A DNA stretch of 64,000 nucleotides, from positions 2,646,573-2,710,572 of the forward strand of contig NZ_SMFX01000001.1 of NCBI RefSeq assembly GCF_004339085.1, read 5' to 3'. Every line of letters starts with the position of its first letter. Position 1 is the first letter of the stretch. Made by a program: the position numbers and the translations under genes. Positions 48,051 to 57,605 of the stretch are shown in pieces. A model generated the notes under the pieces. The model was not told the origin of the DNA and made no database searches. It worked only from the letters and a program-made list of their open reading frames with translations. This stretch comes from Thiogranum longum. Its GTDB lineage: Bacteria; Pseudomonadota; Gammaproteobacteria; DSM-19610.

Positions 48051-49091
48051 GTGAAAAAACGGATTATCATCTGTGCCGACGGCACCTGGAACCGTCCCGA
48101 GAAAGATCTCGACAAGGATTTCCCCACTAATGTCCTGAAACTCGCACGTGCGATTAAACCGATCGGCAGCGATAAAGTCCCGCAACAGGTATTTTATGAC
48201 TGGGGCATAGGATCGTACTATGCAAAACTCAGCGGCGGCATTACCGGCAAGGGCATCAATAAAAATATCATGGACGACTACCGGTATATCGTCCAGAACT
48301 ATGCACCCGGCGATGAGTTATTCTTTTTCGGCTTCAGCCGCGGCGCCTACACCGTTCGCTCCCTGTGCGGGATGATCAACAACATCGGTATACTCAAACG
48401 CCCCGATGCCCGGCTCATCCAGCAGGCTTTCAATCACTATAAAAAACCTGGCAAGGCCTGGCACCCGAGGGGTGAAAAATCTGTCGCATTTCGCCGCAAG
48501 CACTCACACCGGGGCCGCGATATCGCCTTTGTCGGCGTCTGGGACACGGTTGGCGCACTCGGCATCCCGTTCTCTTTTCTTGGCCTGCTGGACCGCAAGG
48601 ACGAGTTTTACGATAACAAGATGGGGCCCATTATCAAGGTTGCGCGACACGCCATGGCCATCGATGAATTGCGCAGTGATTTCGAGCCGACTATCTGGGA
48701 ACCGCGCCCGGGCATCGACCTCAAACAGGCCTGGTTCGCCGGCGTACACAGTGATGTCGGCGGCAGCTACGCGCCCGACAAGGATGGCGGCCTGGCATCA
48801 GACTACGCCATGGACTGGATGATGCGTGAAGCCAGGAAGCTCAACCTGACCCTGGAGCGCCACCTGGGCAGAAGCCTGAAGCCCGAACCGGATGCCACAC
48901 TGCACAAGTCCCGCAAGTTTATCTACCGTTCAAAACGGCCCTACTATCGCCCCATCGATCATGGCAAGGGTGAAATACTGATACACAAGTCTGTGAAAAT
49001 ACGCTGGGACCTGGATCCAAAATACCGGCCCAAAAATCTGCGCGATTACCTGAAGGCTAATAATGACAACTGGCCGCAGCTGGTGAGTTGA
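48051..49091 (+). CDS. DUF2235 (Tle1-like alpha/beta hydrolase) protein
   Basis: A 346-residue protein with the DUF2235 fold: RIIICADGTWNRPE at the N-terminus, the nucleophile elbow GFSRG with S96, a VGVWDTVGALG block, and GVHSDVGGSYAP with the catalytic-type aspartate. DUF2235 proteins are alpha/beta hydrolases, and the domain occurs in T6SS phospholipase effectors of the Tle1 type. No secretion genes, immunity gene or signal peptide are near, so a housekeeping or phage-related hydrolase is equally possible. The GTG at 48051 follows AGAGGGAAG; the frame upstream lies inside the repeat and is rejected. Confidence 0.8.
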   Translation: MKKRIIICADGTWNRPEKDLDKDFPTNVLKLARAIKPIGSDKVPQQVFYDWGIGSYYAKLSGGITGKGINKNIMDDYRYIVQNYAPGDELFFFGFSRGAYTVRSLCGMINNIGILKRPDARLIQQAFNHYKKPGKAWHPRGEKSVAFRRKHSHRGRDIAFVGVWDTVGALGIPFSFLGLLDRKDEFYDNKMGPIIKVARHAMAIDELRSDFEPTIWEPRPGIDLKQAWFAGVHSDVGGSYAPDKDGGLASDYAMDWMMREARKLNLTLERHLGRSLKPEPDATLHKSRKFIYRSKRPYYRPIDHGKGEILIHKSVKIRWDLDPKYRPKNLRDYLKANNDNWPQLVS

Positions 49092-49170
49092 GCCAGGAAA
49101 CCCCGCAATGCCAAGGATGCCTGTACACGGACATCAGGCATAAATTCAGGAATAAACCCCTTGCTATTAA

Positions 49171-49186
49171 GTAACACTTAAGTTAC
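49171..49186. promoter_or_regulatory. possible operator of the toxin-antitoxin pair
   Basis: GTAAC and GTTAC form an inverted repeat around ACTTAA, 9 bp before the toxin ATG, inside an AT-rich promoter-like stretch. Such sites often bind the antitoxin of HigBA-type modules. This is suggested by position only. Confidence 0.35.
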
Positions 49187-49194
49187 CTTTAGTT

Positions 49195-49524
49195 ATGGTC
49201 GAAGTAAGGGAATACATCGACGCACGGGGAGTATGCCCCGTTGAAAAGTGGTTCAGGCGCCTGAATGCCCAGGCAGCCGCGAGAGTCACTGTCGCACTAT
49301 CAAAACTTGAGCAAGGATATTCGGGCGATCATAAAAGCGTCGGCGCCGGTGTGCAGGAACTTCGCATCAATATTGGGCCCGGTTACCGTATCTATTTCGG
49401 CAAGGATGGCGAGAAAATCATCATCCTGCTTGGCGGTGGCACGAAGAAAAAACAACAACGCGACATACACGCCGCACAGGAACGTTGGAAAGACTATAAA
49501 CGCCGCAAGAGGCTTAAGAACTAG
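49195..49524 (+). CDS. RelE/ParE-type toxin (HigB-like, TIGR02683 type)
   Basis: A 109-residue toxin of the RelE fold. It starts MVEVREYIDARGVCPVEKWFRRL. The strand-loop VQELRINIGPGYRIYFGKDGEKIIILLGGGTKKKQQRDI (about 60-98), with its basic end, is the hallmark of the 'addiction module killer' family. These toxins cut mRNA on the ribosome. The antitoxin gene follows after 2 bp, giving the HigBA order (toxin first). Confidence 0.87.
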   Translation: MVEVREYIDARGVCPVEKWFRRLNAQAAARVTVALSKLEQGYSGDHKSVGAGVQELRINIGPGYRIYFGKDGEKIIILLGGGTKKKQQRDIHAAQERWKDYKRRKRLKN

Positions 49525-49526
49525 CA

Positions 49527-49838
49527 ATGGCATTGACACGTGACTTCAAGGAAACGATTCTGGAACGGGTGAACACAGATCCCGATTTCAGACGGGCACT
49601 TTTGCGTGAATCTGTCCAGTGTATGCTGGATGGCGATATGGATACGGGAAAAGCCATTATGCGCGATTATATCAATGCAACCATTGGCTTTAAGAAGCTT
49701 GGGGAGAAAACCCATAAACAGCCGAAAAGCCTGATGCGCATGTTCAGTCCAAAAGGAAACCCCCAGGCCAGAAACCTCTTTGAAATAATTGCGTATCTCA
49801 AGAAACAGGAAGGCATAGGCTTGAAGATTTGCAAATGA
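49527..49838 (+). CDS. HigA-like antitoxin (addiction module antidote)
   Basis: A 103-residue DNA-binding protein. The C-terminal half reads like the helix-turn-helix of TIGR02684 antitoxins (KKLGEKTHKQPKSLMRMFSPKGNPQARNLFEIIAYLKK). It would neutralise the preceding toxin and repress the operon. The stop overlaps the ATG of the next gene (ATGA), so three genes form one unit. Confidence 0.82.
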   Translation: MALTRDFKETILERVNTDPDFRRALLRESVQCMLDGDMDTGKAIMRDYINATIGFKKLGEKTHKQPKSLMRMFSPKGNPQARNLFEIIAYLKKQEGIGLKICK

Positions 49839-50179
49839 TCCGTTTAAAAAAAGCACACATGGGCTGGGGAAGCGCCTGCTTTGATGAGCAGCTAAAAAAA
49901 GAAATTGAACAGGTGGATGCTTCGCAACTGCCTCTCCAGGCAGGACTGTCACAAAGCAGCTACGTCAGCGATGAGCCATTCCGGGTTATGGTTATCGGCA
50001 CCACGGAAACAGAAAGCCATATTCAGGTACGCGCCGGTATCTTTTACTCGGGAATTATTGCCGGTTGCAGCTGTGCGGATGACCCAACGCCGGTCGAGGC
50101 ACAAACTGAATATTGTGAAGTGATGTTTGATATAAACAAAAAGAGTGGTGAAGCGACTGTCGCGCTGGCGGAAGATTAA
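49835..50179 (+). CDS. conserved small hypothetical protein
   Basis: A 114-residue protein of a family I have seen in proteobacterial genomes without a function. Its mark is SGIIAGCSCADDPTPVEAQTEYCEV near residues 69-93, with two cysteines CSC followed by an acidic DDPTP turn that could bind a metal. No signal peptide or membrane segment. The ATG overlaps the antitoxin stop. Whether it belongs functionally to the toxin-antitoxin pair is not known. Confidence 0.7.
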   Translation: MIRLKKAHMGWGSACFDEQLKKEIEQVDASQLPLQAGLSQSSYVSDEPFRVMVIGTTETESHIQVRAGIFYSGIIAGCSCADDPTPVEAQTEYCEVMFDINKKSGEATVALAED

Positions 50180-50207
50180 GGAACCTCTGATTAATCAGAA
50201 CTTCCTT
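50178..50207. repeat. 30-bp imperfect inverted repeat
   Basis: The outer arms AAGGAA/TTCCTT enclose a perfect CTGATTAATCAG palindrome. It covers the stop codon of the small conserved gene and precedes the convergent end of the fusion oxidoreductase gene. There is no T-run, so it is a protein-binding site or a weak bidirectional end, not a clear terminator. Confidence 0.45.
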
Positions 50208-50234
50208 AACTACTGGCTGCCAGCCTGCACTTTC

Positions 50235-53200
50235 CTAAAGCAGCACGCGCTCGATACCACCGTCCCGCGCCTGTTCGATAAAGCGTTTCTGCCAGTCTTT
50301 ACCCAGGTGACGATCCGCCAGCTCACTGACGATATAGCGGGTTTCCAGGCCGGTGTCTTCCGCGTAACGCGACAACCCCTGCTGGCAGGCCGGGCAGGAT
50401 GTCAGCAACTTGACCGAGCCATCTGTCACCCTGTCCTTGCCGGTCAGACCGCGCAAATCGTTTTCAAGTTCTTCCTGTTTGCGGAAGCGTATCTGGGTGG
50501 CAATATCCGGGCGCGATACGGCCAGTGTTCCTGCCTCACCACAACAACGATCCGACAGCTTGACGTCTGCACCCAGTAACTGGCCCGCCACTTTCAGTGA
50601 GTTGTGCGTTTTCATTGGCGTATGACAGGGCTCGTGATACAGGTATTGCTGCCCTTCCACACCCTCCAGTGAGACGCCCTTCTCCATCAGGTACTCGTGG
50701 ATGTCGAGCAAACGACATCCCGGGAAGATCTGCTCGAACTGGTATTGCTGCAACTGGTCCATGCAGGTGCCACAGGACAGGATGACAGTTTTGATGTCCA
50801 TGTAGTTGAGTGTATTGGCGAGGCGATGGAACAGCACACGGTTGTCAGTGGAAATCTGCTTGCCTTTATCGAGATCACCGGACGAGGTTTGCGGGTAACC
50901 GCAACACAGGTAACCCGGCGGCAAAACGGTCTGCGCACCTGTTTCATACAGCATGGCCAGTGTGGCGAGACCCACTTCACTGAACAACCGCTCCGAACCG
51001 CAACCCGGAAAATAGAACACCGCATCCGAGCGATCATCGACCTTTCCGGGGTCGCGCAGGATAGGCACAACACTGCCATCCTCGATGCCCAGCATGGCGC
51101 GCGTGGTCCGGGTCGGCAAACCGCCCGGCATGGGCTTGTTCATAAAATGTACGACCTGCTCGACCATTTTCGGCTTGCCGGTGGTAGCCGGCGGTAACGC
51201 GGAACGATGCTTCCCGGTCAGGGTTTGCAGCGCGCGGCGCGCCAGCCGCTGCCCCTTGTAACCCCACTCGATCATACCCTTGCGCATCAGCTTGATGGTG
51301 GTCGGATCGGTAATATTGAGGAACGCCATGGCGGCCCAACTGGCCGCGTTGAAACGTTTCTTGCCCTGCTCGCGAAGAATGCTGCGCATGCGCACAGACA
51401 CTTCACCGAAATCAATATCGACCGGACAGGGCGCCAGGCATTTGTGGCAGATGGTGCAGTGATCGGCCACATCGTTCATTTCGTCGAAGTGTCGGGTGGA
51501 TATACCACGCCGGGTTTGTTCTTCATACAGGAACGCCTCGATCACCACGCCGGTGGCGAGTATCTTGTTGCGCGGCGAGTACAGCAGGTTGGCGCGCGGC
51601 ACATGGGTGGTACACACCGGTTTGCACTTGCCGCAACGCAGACAGTTGCTGATATCGTCATTCAACTCACCCAGCTCACTGGCTTCCAGCAACAAGGCCT
51701 CCTGCTGCACCAGTCTTAACGAGGGCGTATAGGCATTCTCCAGCCCCGAGCCTTTTAACAGCTTGCCACGATTAAACACCCCGCGCGGATCAACAAGCTG
51801 CTTGTAGTCAGAGAAGGCCTCCAGTGTTGCATCATCGAGGTACTGGATTTTGGTAAGACCGATACCGTGCTCGCCGGAAATCACACCATCCAGCGAACGG
51901 GCCAGCGCCATAACACGGTCCACGATACGCCCGGCTTCGTGCAACATGACATAGTCATTGGAGTTAACCGGTATGTTGGTATGTACATTGCCGTCGCCCG
52001 CGTGCATATGGGTAGCGACAAACAGACGACCGGAACGCACCTGCGCATGGATTTCATCCAGCCGTTCGCGCACCGGTTCGAATTCACGGCCACTGAAACT
52101 GTGCTTGAGCGGGCGTTCGATGGTCTCCCGGTAGGAAATGCGCAGGTCACGCCGCAGCAACAAATCAATCAACCGGTCATTGTCACGGATTGCATCCGCG
52201 TCCACCCCTTCGGCCAGCTCACGACATTCGGCCACCGGCTGCTCATGTTTTTCCAGTATAGTCTTCCAGCGCGCGCTGACCGCATCAAGGCGCTCACAGG
52301 CAGCGCGTTGCTTGTCAGCGAGAATAGCGCGGTTCTCTTCGCTGTCTTCGTAGTCATCGTACTGCTTCAGTTCGGGCAGGCTAGCGCCCAGGTATTCGCG
52401 TACTGCGTCGATCATCGCCAGCTTGTTGCGGATCGAGTACTCGATATTGATGCGCTCGATTCCTTCGTTGTACTCGGACAGTCTGTCGAGCGGAATGACC
52501 ACGTCTTCGTTAATTTTGAAAGCATTGGTATGCGCGGCGATGGCCGCGGTACGCGCACGGTCCAGCCAGAACTGCCTGCGCGCTTCAGGACTGACCGCGA
52601 TAAAACCTTCACCACCGCGCTGGTTGGCCAGCCGCACAACCGCCGAGGCCGCTTCGGCAACCGCCGCTTCGTCCTCGCCGGCGATATCCATGACCAGCAC
52701 CATCTTCGGCAACTCGCGGCGTGGCGACTTGGTGCTGTATTTCACGGCGCGCACATAGCGTTCGTCGAGGTGCTCCAGGCCGGATAACACCACCCCGTCG
52801 CGTGCGTCCAGGTAATCCTTGGTTTCAACAATGGCAGGGACGGCGCGCGCAAGATCCGAACCGAAAAACTCCAGACACACGGTGCGGATCTGTTCGGGCA
52901 TGCGGTGAACCACAAATACCGCCGAGGTAATCAGGCCGTCGCAGCCTTCTTTCTGGATACCCGGCAGACCACCGAGAAACTTGTCGGTTACATCCTTGCC
53001 AAGGCCTTCCTTGCGCAAGGACACACCCGGCATTTGCAGCAACGCCGGCTCACTCTTGCGCGTAACACCATCGGCCTCATAGCGGTGAACACGAAAGCGC
53101 ACTGTTTCCTGATCGTGAATTTTCCCCAGGTTATGGTCGAGGCGTTCCACCTCCATCCAGTCACCGTCCGGCGTCACCATCCGCCACGACACCAGGTTAT

Positions 53201-54119
53201 CGAGTGTGGTACCCCACAGCACAGCCTTCTTGCCACCGGCATTCATGGAAACATTACCGCCGATGGTGGAAGCGTCCTGGGAGGTAGGGTCAACCGCAAA
53301 AACATAACCGGCTGCCTCGGCACGCTCCGAAACCCGGCGCGTCACAACCCCGGCTTCGGCGCGAATCGTCGGCACCGGCTGGCTGACACCTTCCAGTTGT
53401 CGCATGTCCAGTTCGCCGAGCGCTTCGAGCTTTTCGGTATTGATCACTGCAGCATCGCCATGCAGGGGCACGGCGCCGCCGGTATAACCGGTACCACCAC
53501 CACGCGGAATAATCGTCAGCCCGAGGTCGATACAGGCGTGCACAATCTCCCGCACTTCCTGCTCACTGTCGGGGCTGATCACCACAAAGGGTAATTCGAC
53601 GCGCCAGTCTGTCGCATCGGTGGCATGCGACACACGCGCCAGCCCGCCAAAGTCGATATTGTCTGCCCGCGTTACCCGCGCCAGACGTTTGCGAATGCGC
53701 GCACGCAAGTCACGTGTTTTGGGGAACCAGGCGGCAAAGGCACTGACGGCGTCTCGCGCCCGCTCCACCAGTCGCAACGCTTCGACATTACCCTTGGCAC
53801 GACTGACCACCTGATCCAGTCGATGATTCAGGGCATGGATCAGCTGCTCGAAGCGTTTACGGTTTTCCAGCAGGTCATCCTGGATATAAGGGTTGCGCGT
53901 GACGACCCACAAGTCGCCCAGGACTTCGAACAGCATGCGCGCAGAACGGCCGGTCCGGCGTTCGCCACGCAGCGTTTCGATAACGCCCCACATCTCCTCA
54001 CCGAGAAAGCGCAATACAATTTCGCGATCGGAGAAAGACGTATAGTTATAGGGGATTTCGCGTATGCGATGGGGCATGCCGGGCCGCGCTGGTGCTTTAA
54101 CAGGAGCGCATTGTAACAC
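50235..54119 (-). CDS. FAD/FMN dehydrogenase-FeS oxidoreductase fusion (DUF3683 family)
   Basis: A 1294-residue GlcD-GlcF-like fusion. The N-terminal DUF3683 part begins [25 protein letters not shown]-type FAD domain (about 170-420) carries [15 protein letters not shown] near 206, with its C-terminal oxidase domain to about 800. Two 4Fe-4S motifs follow ([11 protein letters not shown] near 825 and [12 protein letters not shown] near 885), then CCG domains ([25 protein letters not shown] near 1190). It probably oxidises a 2-hydroxy acid and passes electrons to the quinone pool; the substrate is unknown. The GTG at 54119 overlaps the WD40 gene stop (TAGTG); an ATG at 54077 is also possible but lacks a ribosome site. 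Confidence 0.88.
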   Translation of the reverse strand: MLQCAPVKAPARPGMPHRIREIPYNYTSFSDREIVLRFLGEEMWGVIETLRGERRTGRSARMLFEVLGDLWVVTRNPYIQDDLLENRKRFEQLIHALNHRLDQVVSRAKGNVEALRLVERARDAVSAFAAWFPKTRDLRARIRKRLARVTRADNIDFGGLARVSHATDATDWRVELPFVVISPDSEQEVREIVHACIDLGLTIIPRGGGTGYTGGAVPLHGDAAVINTEKLEALGELDMRQLEGVSQPVPTIRAEAGVVTRRVSERAEAAGYVFAVDPTSQDASTIGGNVSMNAGGKKAVLWGTTLDNLVSWRMVTPDGDWMEVERLDHNLGKIHDQETVRFRVHRYEADGVTRKSEPALLQMPGVSLRKEGLGKDVTDKFLGGLPGIQKEGCDGLITSAVFVVHRMPEQIRTVCLEFFGSDLARAVPAIVETKDYLDARDGVVLSGLEHLDERYVRAVKYSTKSPRRELPKMVLVMDIAGEDEAAVAEAASAVVRLANQRGGEGFIAVSPEARRQFWLDRARTAAIAAHTNAFKINEDVVIPLDRLSEYNEGIERINIEYSIRNKLAMIDAVREYLGASLPELKQYDDYEDSEENRAILADKQRAACERLDAVSARWKTILEKHEQPVAECRELAEGVDADAIRDNDRLIDLLLRRDLRISYRETIERPLKHSFSGREFEPVRERLDEIHAQVRSGRLFVATHMHAGDGNVHTNIPVNSNDYVMLHEAGRIVDRVMALARSLDGVISGEHGIGLTKIQYLDDATLEAFSDYKQLVDPRGVFNRGKLLKGSGLENAYTPSLRLVQQEALLLEASELGELNDDISNCLRCGKCKPVCTTHVPRANLLYSPRNKILATGVVIEAFLYEEQTRRGISTRHFDEMNDVADHCTICHKCLAPCPVDIDFGEVSVRMRSILREQGKKRFNAASWAAMAFLNITDPTTIKLMRKGMIEWGYKGQRLARRALQTLTGKHRSALPPATTGKPKMVEQVVHFMNKPMPGGLPTRTTRAMLGIEDGSVVPILRDPGKVDDRSDAVFYFPGCGSERLFSEVGLATLAMLYETGAQTVLPPGYLCCGYPQTSSGDLDKGKQISTDNRVLFHRLANTLNYMDIKTVILSCGTCMDQLQQYQFEQIFPGCRLLDIHEYLMEKGVSLEGVEGQQYLYHEPCHTPMKTHNSLKVAGQLLGADVKLSDRCCGEAGTLAVSRPDIATQIRFRKQEELENDLRGLTGKDRVTDGSVKLLTSCPACQQGLSRYAEDTGLETRYIVSELADRHLGKDWQKRFIEQARDGGIERVLL

Positions 54120-55141
54120 TATTCGCTTTCTTCACCCCAGACCGTTACAGGGCGATACGGCGCCTTCATATCATAGAGGTGTATTGAACCCTCTTCCCCT
54201 GCGCTGGCCGCGTAACGCCCGTCCGGACTGAAACGCGCCTGCCATCCACACAGGTTGTGCGCCTGCAGGCGGCGCAAGATACGGTTGCTCTGTGCGTCGA
54301 TGAGGTACAACGAAGAATCCGTTTGCCGACCCAGCGTGAGCCAGGTTTGCTTGTCGGGGTTGATGTCCACCGAAATGACCTGCCCAAGGTGCGCGGTCGG
54401 CCTTGGCTCAAGCACACCGCTGGTTACATCCCAGACCCAAAGCCTGAACCAGCCTCCCGCCAATAGCCTGCTGCCATCCGCAGAGAAATGCAGATCATTT
54501 GCATCGGATGAGGGTCGCTCCAGCTCGCGCCAGTGTGACAGATCACGATCTCCCACAAGCACGCGCCCATCTGCGGTGGAAACAGCCACCTGCCCGCCTC
54601 CTGCATCAACCGCGACGGAAATAATCCGGCCACCGATTTCGCCTTGCGCTTCGACACCCAGACTCCCGGTATTGACCCGCAGCACACGGTTGGCCTGCCC
54701 CAGCAACACATAGCGCCGGTCCGTTGATATCTTCATTGCCCGAACGGGCCCTGGAAAAAAGCGCGACACTACGTCGGAGGTGCCCACATGATAGCGGCGC
54801 AATTCACCCGTCCTGTCCACGCTGAGTAAATGCAGCTCATCTTGCCAGGCCAGCCCTTGCACCCTTGACCGGTGTGCAGGCAGGCGGCGTTGCTCCATAC
54901 CACTGCCAACCGACCAGATGATAACTTCGCCATGCAATCCACCGCTGGCCAGCAAGCGCCCGGAGGGCGAGAAAGCAATGCGCTGCGCACCACCGGGATG
55001 AACCCCGGATAACAGATGTGTCGGCGGCTGGCTTTTTGTAACCGAACAACCAGACACCAGAAAGAGTAATGCCAGCGAAATAAAACGCAGGCATAAAAAA
55101 ACGGGGTCCGAAGACCCCGTTTTTACTTCGTCACGAAACAA
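54119..55141 (-). CDS. WD40-repeat lipoprotein
   Basis: A 340-residue frame with a lipoprotein signal ([14 protein letters not shown], lipobox at LVSGC) and about seven WD40-like blades ([58 protein letters not shown]). It should be a membrane-anchored periplasmic scaffold of unknown partner. The start is odd: there is no ATG or GTG in frame. I give the TTG at 55141, which places the porin terminator inside the coding sequence. A CTG at 55090 would give a shorter, ideal signal peptide. See findings. Confidence 0.7.
   Translation of the reverse strand: MFRDEVKTGSSDPVFLCLRFISLALLFLVSGCSVTKSQPPTHLLSGVHPGGAQRIAFSPSGRLLASGGLHGEVIIWSVGSGMEQRRLPAHRSRVQGLAWQDELHLLSVDRTGELRRYHVGTSDVVSRFFPGPVRAMKISTDRRYVLLGQANRVLRVNTGSLGVEAQGEIGGRIISVAVDAGGGQVAVSTADGRVLVGDRDLSHWRELERPSSDANDLHFSADGSRLLAGGWFRLWVWDVTSGVLEPRPTAHLGQVISVDINPDKQTWLTLGRQTDSSLYLIDAQSNRILRRLQAHNLCGWQARFSPDGRYAASAGEEGSIHLYDMKAPYRPVTVWGEESE
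55093..55126 (-). terminator. intrinsic terminator of the porin gene
   Basis: Minus-strand hairpin with stem GACCCCG/CGGGGTC extended by A/T pairs, a tetraloop TTCG, and a 7-base T-run. It begins 24 bp after the porin stop codon. It lies at the start of the WD40 lipoprotein frame. Confidence 0.9.
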
Positions 55142-55149
55142 GGTTTCGT

Positions 55150-56169
55150 TTAGAAGTTGTGACGCAGACCCAGTGAGAAGATGTCAATCTCACCTGTGTT
55201 ATCAAAGTCCTGCTGAGCATACGTCGCATAGACGCGTGTACGGTTGCTGAACTTGTGATAACCGCCCAGACGCCAGGTGGTGTAATCATCCATGCTGACA
55301 CCATCATCAGACTCGTCGCCTTCGGCATAGTCGAAGGAAACCAGGTTGTTACCGATGGTGTAGGAAGCGCCAACATCGAAGATATTGGCATCCTGGTCGC
55401 CGGAGATCAGGCCACCGTCGATTTCATACATACCCCACACGGCAACATCACCGAAGGTGTACTTGAGACCGAACTGGGTGGCGTCATCATCACCGCCAGT
55501 CTGCGTGGTCAGGTAGGAAGCAAATGCATAGATGTTGCCGGCCTTGTAGCTGGCACCCAGGCTGTAGGGATCGTCATCGTTTGCATCGTTCTTGTTGTTG
55601 TCGAGGGTGTAGGTACCAAACACTTTCGCACCACCGGCAAACGTCGGGGAGTCATAGCGGATGGTGTTGGTGGCACGACCCTGACCTTCTTCGCCACGAC
55701 CCTTGTGCAGTGAAGACTGCAAGCCAATGTTACGGGCCTGGTTACGGGTGCGGTAGAACGGATCCAGCTTGGAAGCCGGTGATTTGTAGGCGGTGGACAT
55801 GCTACCGAAAGCAATCTTACCAAAGCCTTTGGATTTCAGGCCGACGTACATGTCACGACCCTTCCACTCACTGTTGTTACGACCAACAGTATCATCTTCG
55901 TTGGTACCAGGACCCTGTTCAGAGTCATCGATATCAACCTGCCACTCAACCTTGAAGAAGGCTGACATGCCGTCGCCCAGATCCTCGCTACCTTTCACGC
56001 CAATGGCGGAACGGTTGGAACCCATGTTTACATCGTCATCACCACCATCCACATCAGTGGAATCGATGGATACGTCAAGCTGACCGTAGAGCTTCACGTC
56101 TGCGTTGGCCAGACCCATACCGCCTGCCAGCACCAGACCCATTGCCGTTACAATTAATTTTTTGTTCAT
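55150..56169 (-). CDS. Gram-negative porin
   Basis: A 339-residue outer-membrane beta-barrel of the general trimeric porin type. It has a signal peptide MNKKLIVTAMGLVLAGGMG... with cleavage after ANA (residue 23). The mature start DVKLYGQLDVSID is the first barrel strand, and the last strand ends in phenylalanine (FSLGLRHNF) for BAM recognition. The loops are acidic (DVDGGDDDVN, NNKNDANDDDP), which suggests Ca2+ or cation preference. The ATG at 56169 follows AGAGGAG; further ATGs to 56205 are not needed. Confidence 0.93.
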   Translation of the reverse strand: MNKKLIVTAMGLVLAGGMGLANADVKLYGQLDVSIDSTDVDGGDDDVNMGSNRSAIGVKGSEDLGDGMSAFFKVEWQVDIDDSEQGPGTNEDDTVGRNNSEWKGRDMYVGLKSKGFGKIAFGSMSTAYKSPASKLDPFYRTRNQARNIGLQSSLHKGRGEEGQGRATNTIRYDSPTFAGGAKVFGTYTLDNNKNDANDDDPYSLGASYKAGNIYAFASYLTTQTGGDDDATQFGLKYTFGDVAVWGMYEIDGGLISGDQDANIFDVGASYTIGNNLVSFDYAEGDESDDGVSMDDYTTWRLGGYHKFSNRTRVYATYAQQDFDNTGEIDIFSLGLRHNF

Positions 56170-56436
56170 GAGAGAACTCCTCTTACTCATAGCTATAAGC
56201 AACACAAGATTATCGTTACGAGGCGCTACTCTATCGCAAGGAAAAACATAAATGCAACAACTTTTTTCAAAAAAACAACATTAGCGAATTAATGATGTTT
56301 TTTTACAACATTCTTGCCCTGTTTGCTTCCCACTCAACTTATAGATAGAGAAAATAGCACCTAATCAGATAGTTTGAAAAATCGTCAGTTTATTGGCGTC
56401 CATTTGCTGGGATTCTTTAGGGAAGGACAAAAAAAC
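56170..56436. other. AT-rich upstream region of the porin
   Basis: About 270 bp without genes. On the minus strand TTGCAT followed 17-18 bp later by ATAGAGT, near 56246-56220, could be the porin promoter. Upstream of it an imperfect inverted repeat with AACATTA/TAATGATGTT arms (about 56276-56302), flanked by runs of A and T, may bind a regulator or bend DNA. Confidence 0.45.
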
Positions 56437-56467
56437 AACAAACAAAAAACCCGCCTTTCGGCGGGTT
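56437..56467 (-). terminator. intrinsic terminator after tRNA-Gln
   Basis: Minus-strand stem ACCCGCC/GGCGGGT with a GAAA loop followed by TTTTTTGTTTGTT. It ends the rplM-rpsI-tRNA transcript. Confidence 0.9.
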
Positions 56468-56477
56468 CCTGGTTTTA

Positions 56478-56551
56478 TGGCTGGCGGACTAGGATTCGAA
56501 CCTAGATTAGAGGCGTCAGAGGCCTCTGTCCTGCCGTTAGACGATCCGCCA
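56478..56551 (-). tRNA. tRNA-Gln (anticodon CTG)
   Basis: 74 nt with acceptor stem TGGCGGA/TCCGCCA, encoded 3' CCA, T arm with GTTCGAATC, and anticodon stem GAGGC/GCCTC around loop CTCTGAC, which gives anticodon CTG. A U at position 1 of the acceptor is usual for bacterial tRNA-Gln. It starts 7 bp after the rpsI stop and precedes the terminator, so it is processed from the ribosomal-protein transcript. Confidence 0.93.
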
Positions 56552-56558
56552 ACAAACT

Positions 56559-56948
56559 TTAACGCTTGCTGAACTGCGTAGCGCGGCGTGCCTTGCGCAG
56601 ACCGACCTTCTTGCGCTCCACTTCACGGGCATCGCGGGTGACGAAGCCTGCCTTGCGCAGCGGGCTGCGTAGCTCACCATCGTGCTTCATGATAGCGCGC
56701 GTGATGCCGTGACGGATGGCGCCGGCCTGACCGGTGGTACCACCACCCTTGACGGTGCAATTCACATCGAACTGGTCATCGAGCTTTACCACTTCCAGCG
56801 CCTGGCGCACGATCATGCGTGCGGTCGGGCGACCGAAGTACTCGTCCAGCGGACGCTGGTTAACGGTAATGGCGCCACTGCCCTTCTTCATAAAGACACG
56901 GGCCGTGGAACTCTTGCGGCGGCCGGTTGCGTAATATGTATCACTCAT
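56559..56948 (-). CDS. rpsI: 30S ribosomal protein S9
   Basis: A 129-residue ribosomal protein. It shows [14 protein letters not shown], the [18 protein letters not shown] block, and the basic tail ending QFSKR, which reaches the P-site tRNA in the 30S subunit. Co-transcribed 23 bp after rplM, the universal order. Confidence 0.97.
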   Translation of the reverse strand: MSDTYYATGRRKSSTARVFMKKGSGAITVNQRPLDEYFGRPTARMIVRQALEVVKLDDQFDVNCTVKGGGTTGQAGAIRHGITRAIMKHDGELRSPLRKAGFVTRDAREVERKKVGLRKARRATQFSKR

Positions 56949-56971
56949 GTTGCTCTATCGCCTCGAAACGT

Positions 56972-57400
56972 CTAGATTTCCAGCGCTTTGGGCTGCTGGG
57001 CAGCGTGCTGATGTTCAGCGCCTGCGAAGATTTTCAGTTTACGGTACATGGCGCGTCCCAGCGGGTTCCTGGGCAGCATGCCCTTGACCGCCAGTTCCAG
57101 CACCCGGCCAGGGGCCTTGGCCTGCAGCTTTTCAAAGCTGATGGACTTCATGTTACCGATGTAACCGGTGTGATGGTGGTACATCTTGTCGGTCGCCTTG
57201 CGCCCGGTGACGCGGATCTTGTCCACGTTGACCACCACGATATAGTCGCCCGTATCCACGTGCGGCGTATATTCCGGTTTATGCTTGCCACGGAGGCGTC
57301 GTGCAATCTCGCTGGCGAGGCGTCCGAGGGTCTTGTCGGCGGCGTCGACGACATACCAGTCGCGCCGCACTTCATGCGCCTTGGCACTGAAGGTTTTCAT
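56972..57400 (-). CDS. rplM: 50S ribosomal protein L13
   Basis: A 142-residue ribosomal protein, the E. coli length: [20 protein letters not shown] at the start, [23 protein letters not shown] in the core and [19 protein letters not shown] in the C-terminal part. The ATG follows GGAG. A promoter of its own lies at 57445-57473. Confidence 0.97.
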   Translation of the reverse strand: MKTFSAKAHEVRRDWYVVDAADKTLGRLASEIARRLRGKHKPEYTPHVDTGDYIVVVNVDKIRVTGRKATDKMYHHHTGYIGNMKSISFEKLQAKAPGRVLELAVKGMLPRNPLGRAMYRKLKIFAGAEHQHAAQQPKALEI

Positions 57401-57444
57401 TGGAATCTGCTCCGAAAATCCGGTACTGCTTCAAAAGAGCGGGA

Positions 57445-57473
57445 ATAGTACAGAAAGCTTCGGGGGGATTCAA
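57445..57473 (-). promoter_or_regulatory. promoter of rplM-rpsI
   Basis: On the minus strand TTGAAT (57473-57468) and TACTAT (57450-57445) are separated by 17 bp. The start would be near 57438, leaving a leader of about 38 nt. It lies downstream of the terminator at 57498-57530, so rplM does not need read-through from further upstream. Confidence 0.6.
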
Positions 57474-57497
57474 GCACTTGAGGCACCCGAATTCCAG

Positions 57498-57530
57498 ACA
57501 AAAAAAAGCGCAACGGGGGTCGTTGCGCCT
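57498..57530 (-). terminator. strong intrinsic terminator between the sRNA candidate and rplM
   Basis: Minus-strand stem GCGCAACG/CGTTGCGC with a 5-base loop and a run of seven T. It could end a transcript from the ferredoxin gene or, more likely, the short RNA candidate that starts near 57599. Confidence 0.9.
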
Positions 57531-57599
57531 AAAATACCACCAAAGGAGGATTGGAGGAGACTGATCAGGCATACGGTTGGGGGGTCGCCCGATCAGCTT
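57501..57599 (-). ncRNA. candidate small RNA with C-rich and UCCUCC loops
   Basis: No gene lies here, yet a promoter and a terminator enclose about 100 nt. The RNA would fold into three hairpins. The first is a 10-bp stem (57596-57587 with 57570-57561, CTGATCGGGC/GCCTGATCAG) with a loop holding ACCCCCC. The second is CCAA/TTGG (57554-57551 with 57543-57540), whose 7-base loop is TCCTCCT. The third is the terminator. A second TCCTCC overlaps the second stem. C-rich, single-stranded anti-Shine-Dalgarno motifs before a U-rich terminator are typical of trans-acting sRNAs. I know no named family with this sequence. Confidence 0.55.
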
Positions 57600-57605
57600 G
57601 TAAGT

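Noticed and set aside
54837-55094. ATG at 55094 as an independent small gene
   Set aside because: After about ten residues it only reads the WD40 gene in a wrong frame; it is of interest only as a possible frame-shifted start.
57372-57572. A 66-codon frame on the minus strand (start MPDQSPPILLWWYF) through the sRNA candidate and its terminator, with Trp-Trp-Tyr-Phe like a leader peptide
   Set aside because: There is no ribosome site before the ATG, the frame runs through a strong terminator and the rplM promoter, and the downstream gene is a ribosomal protein and not an aromatic amino acid operon.
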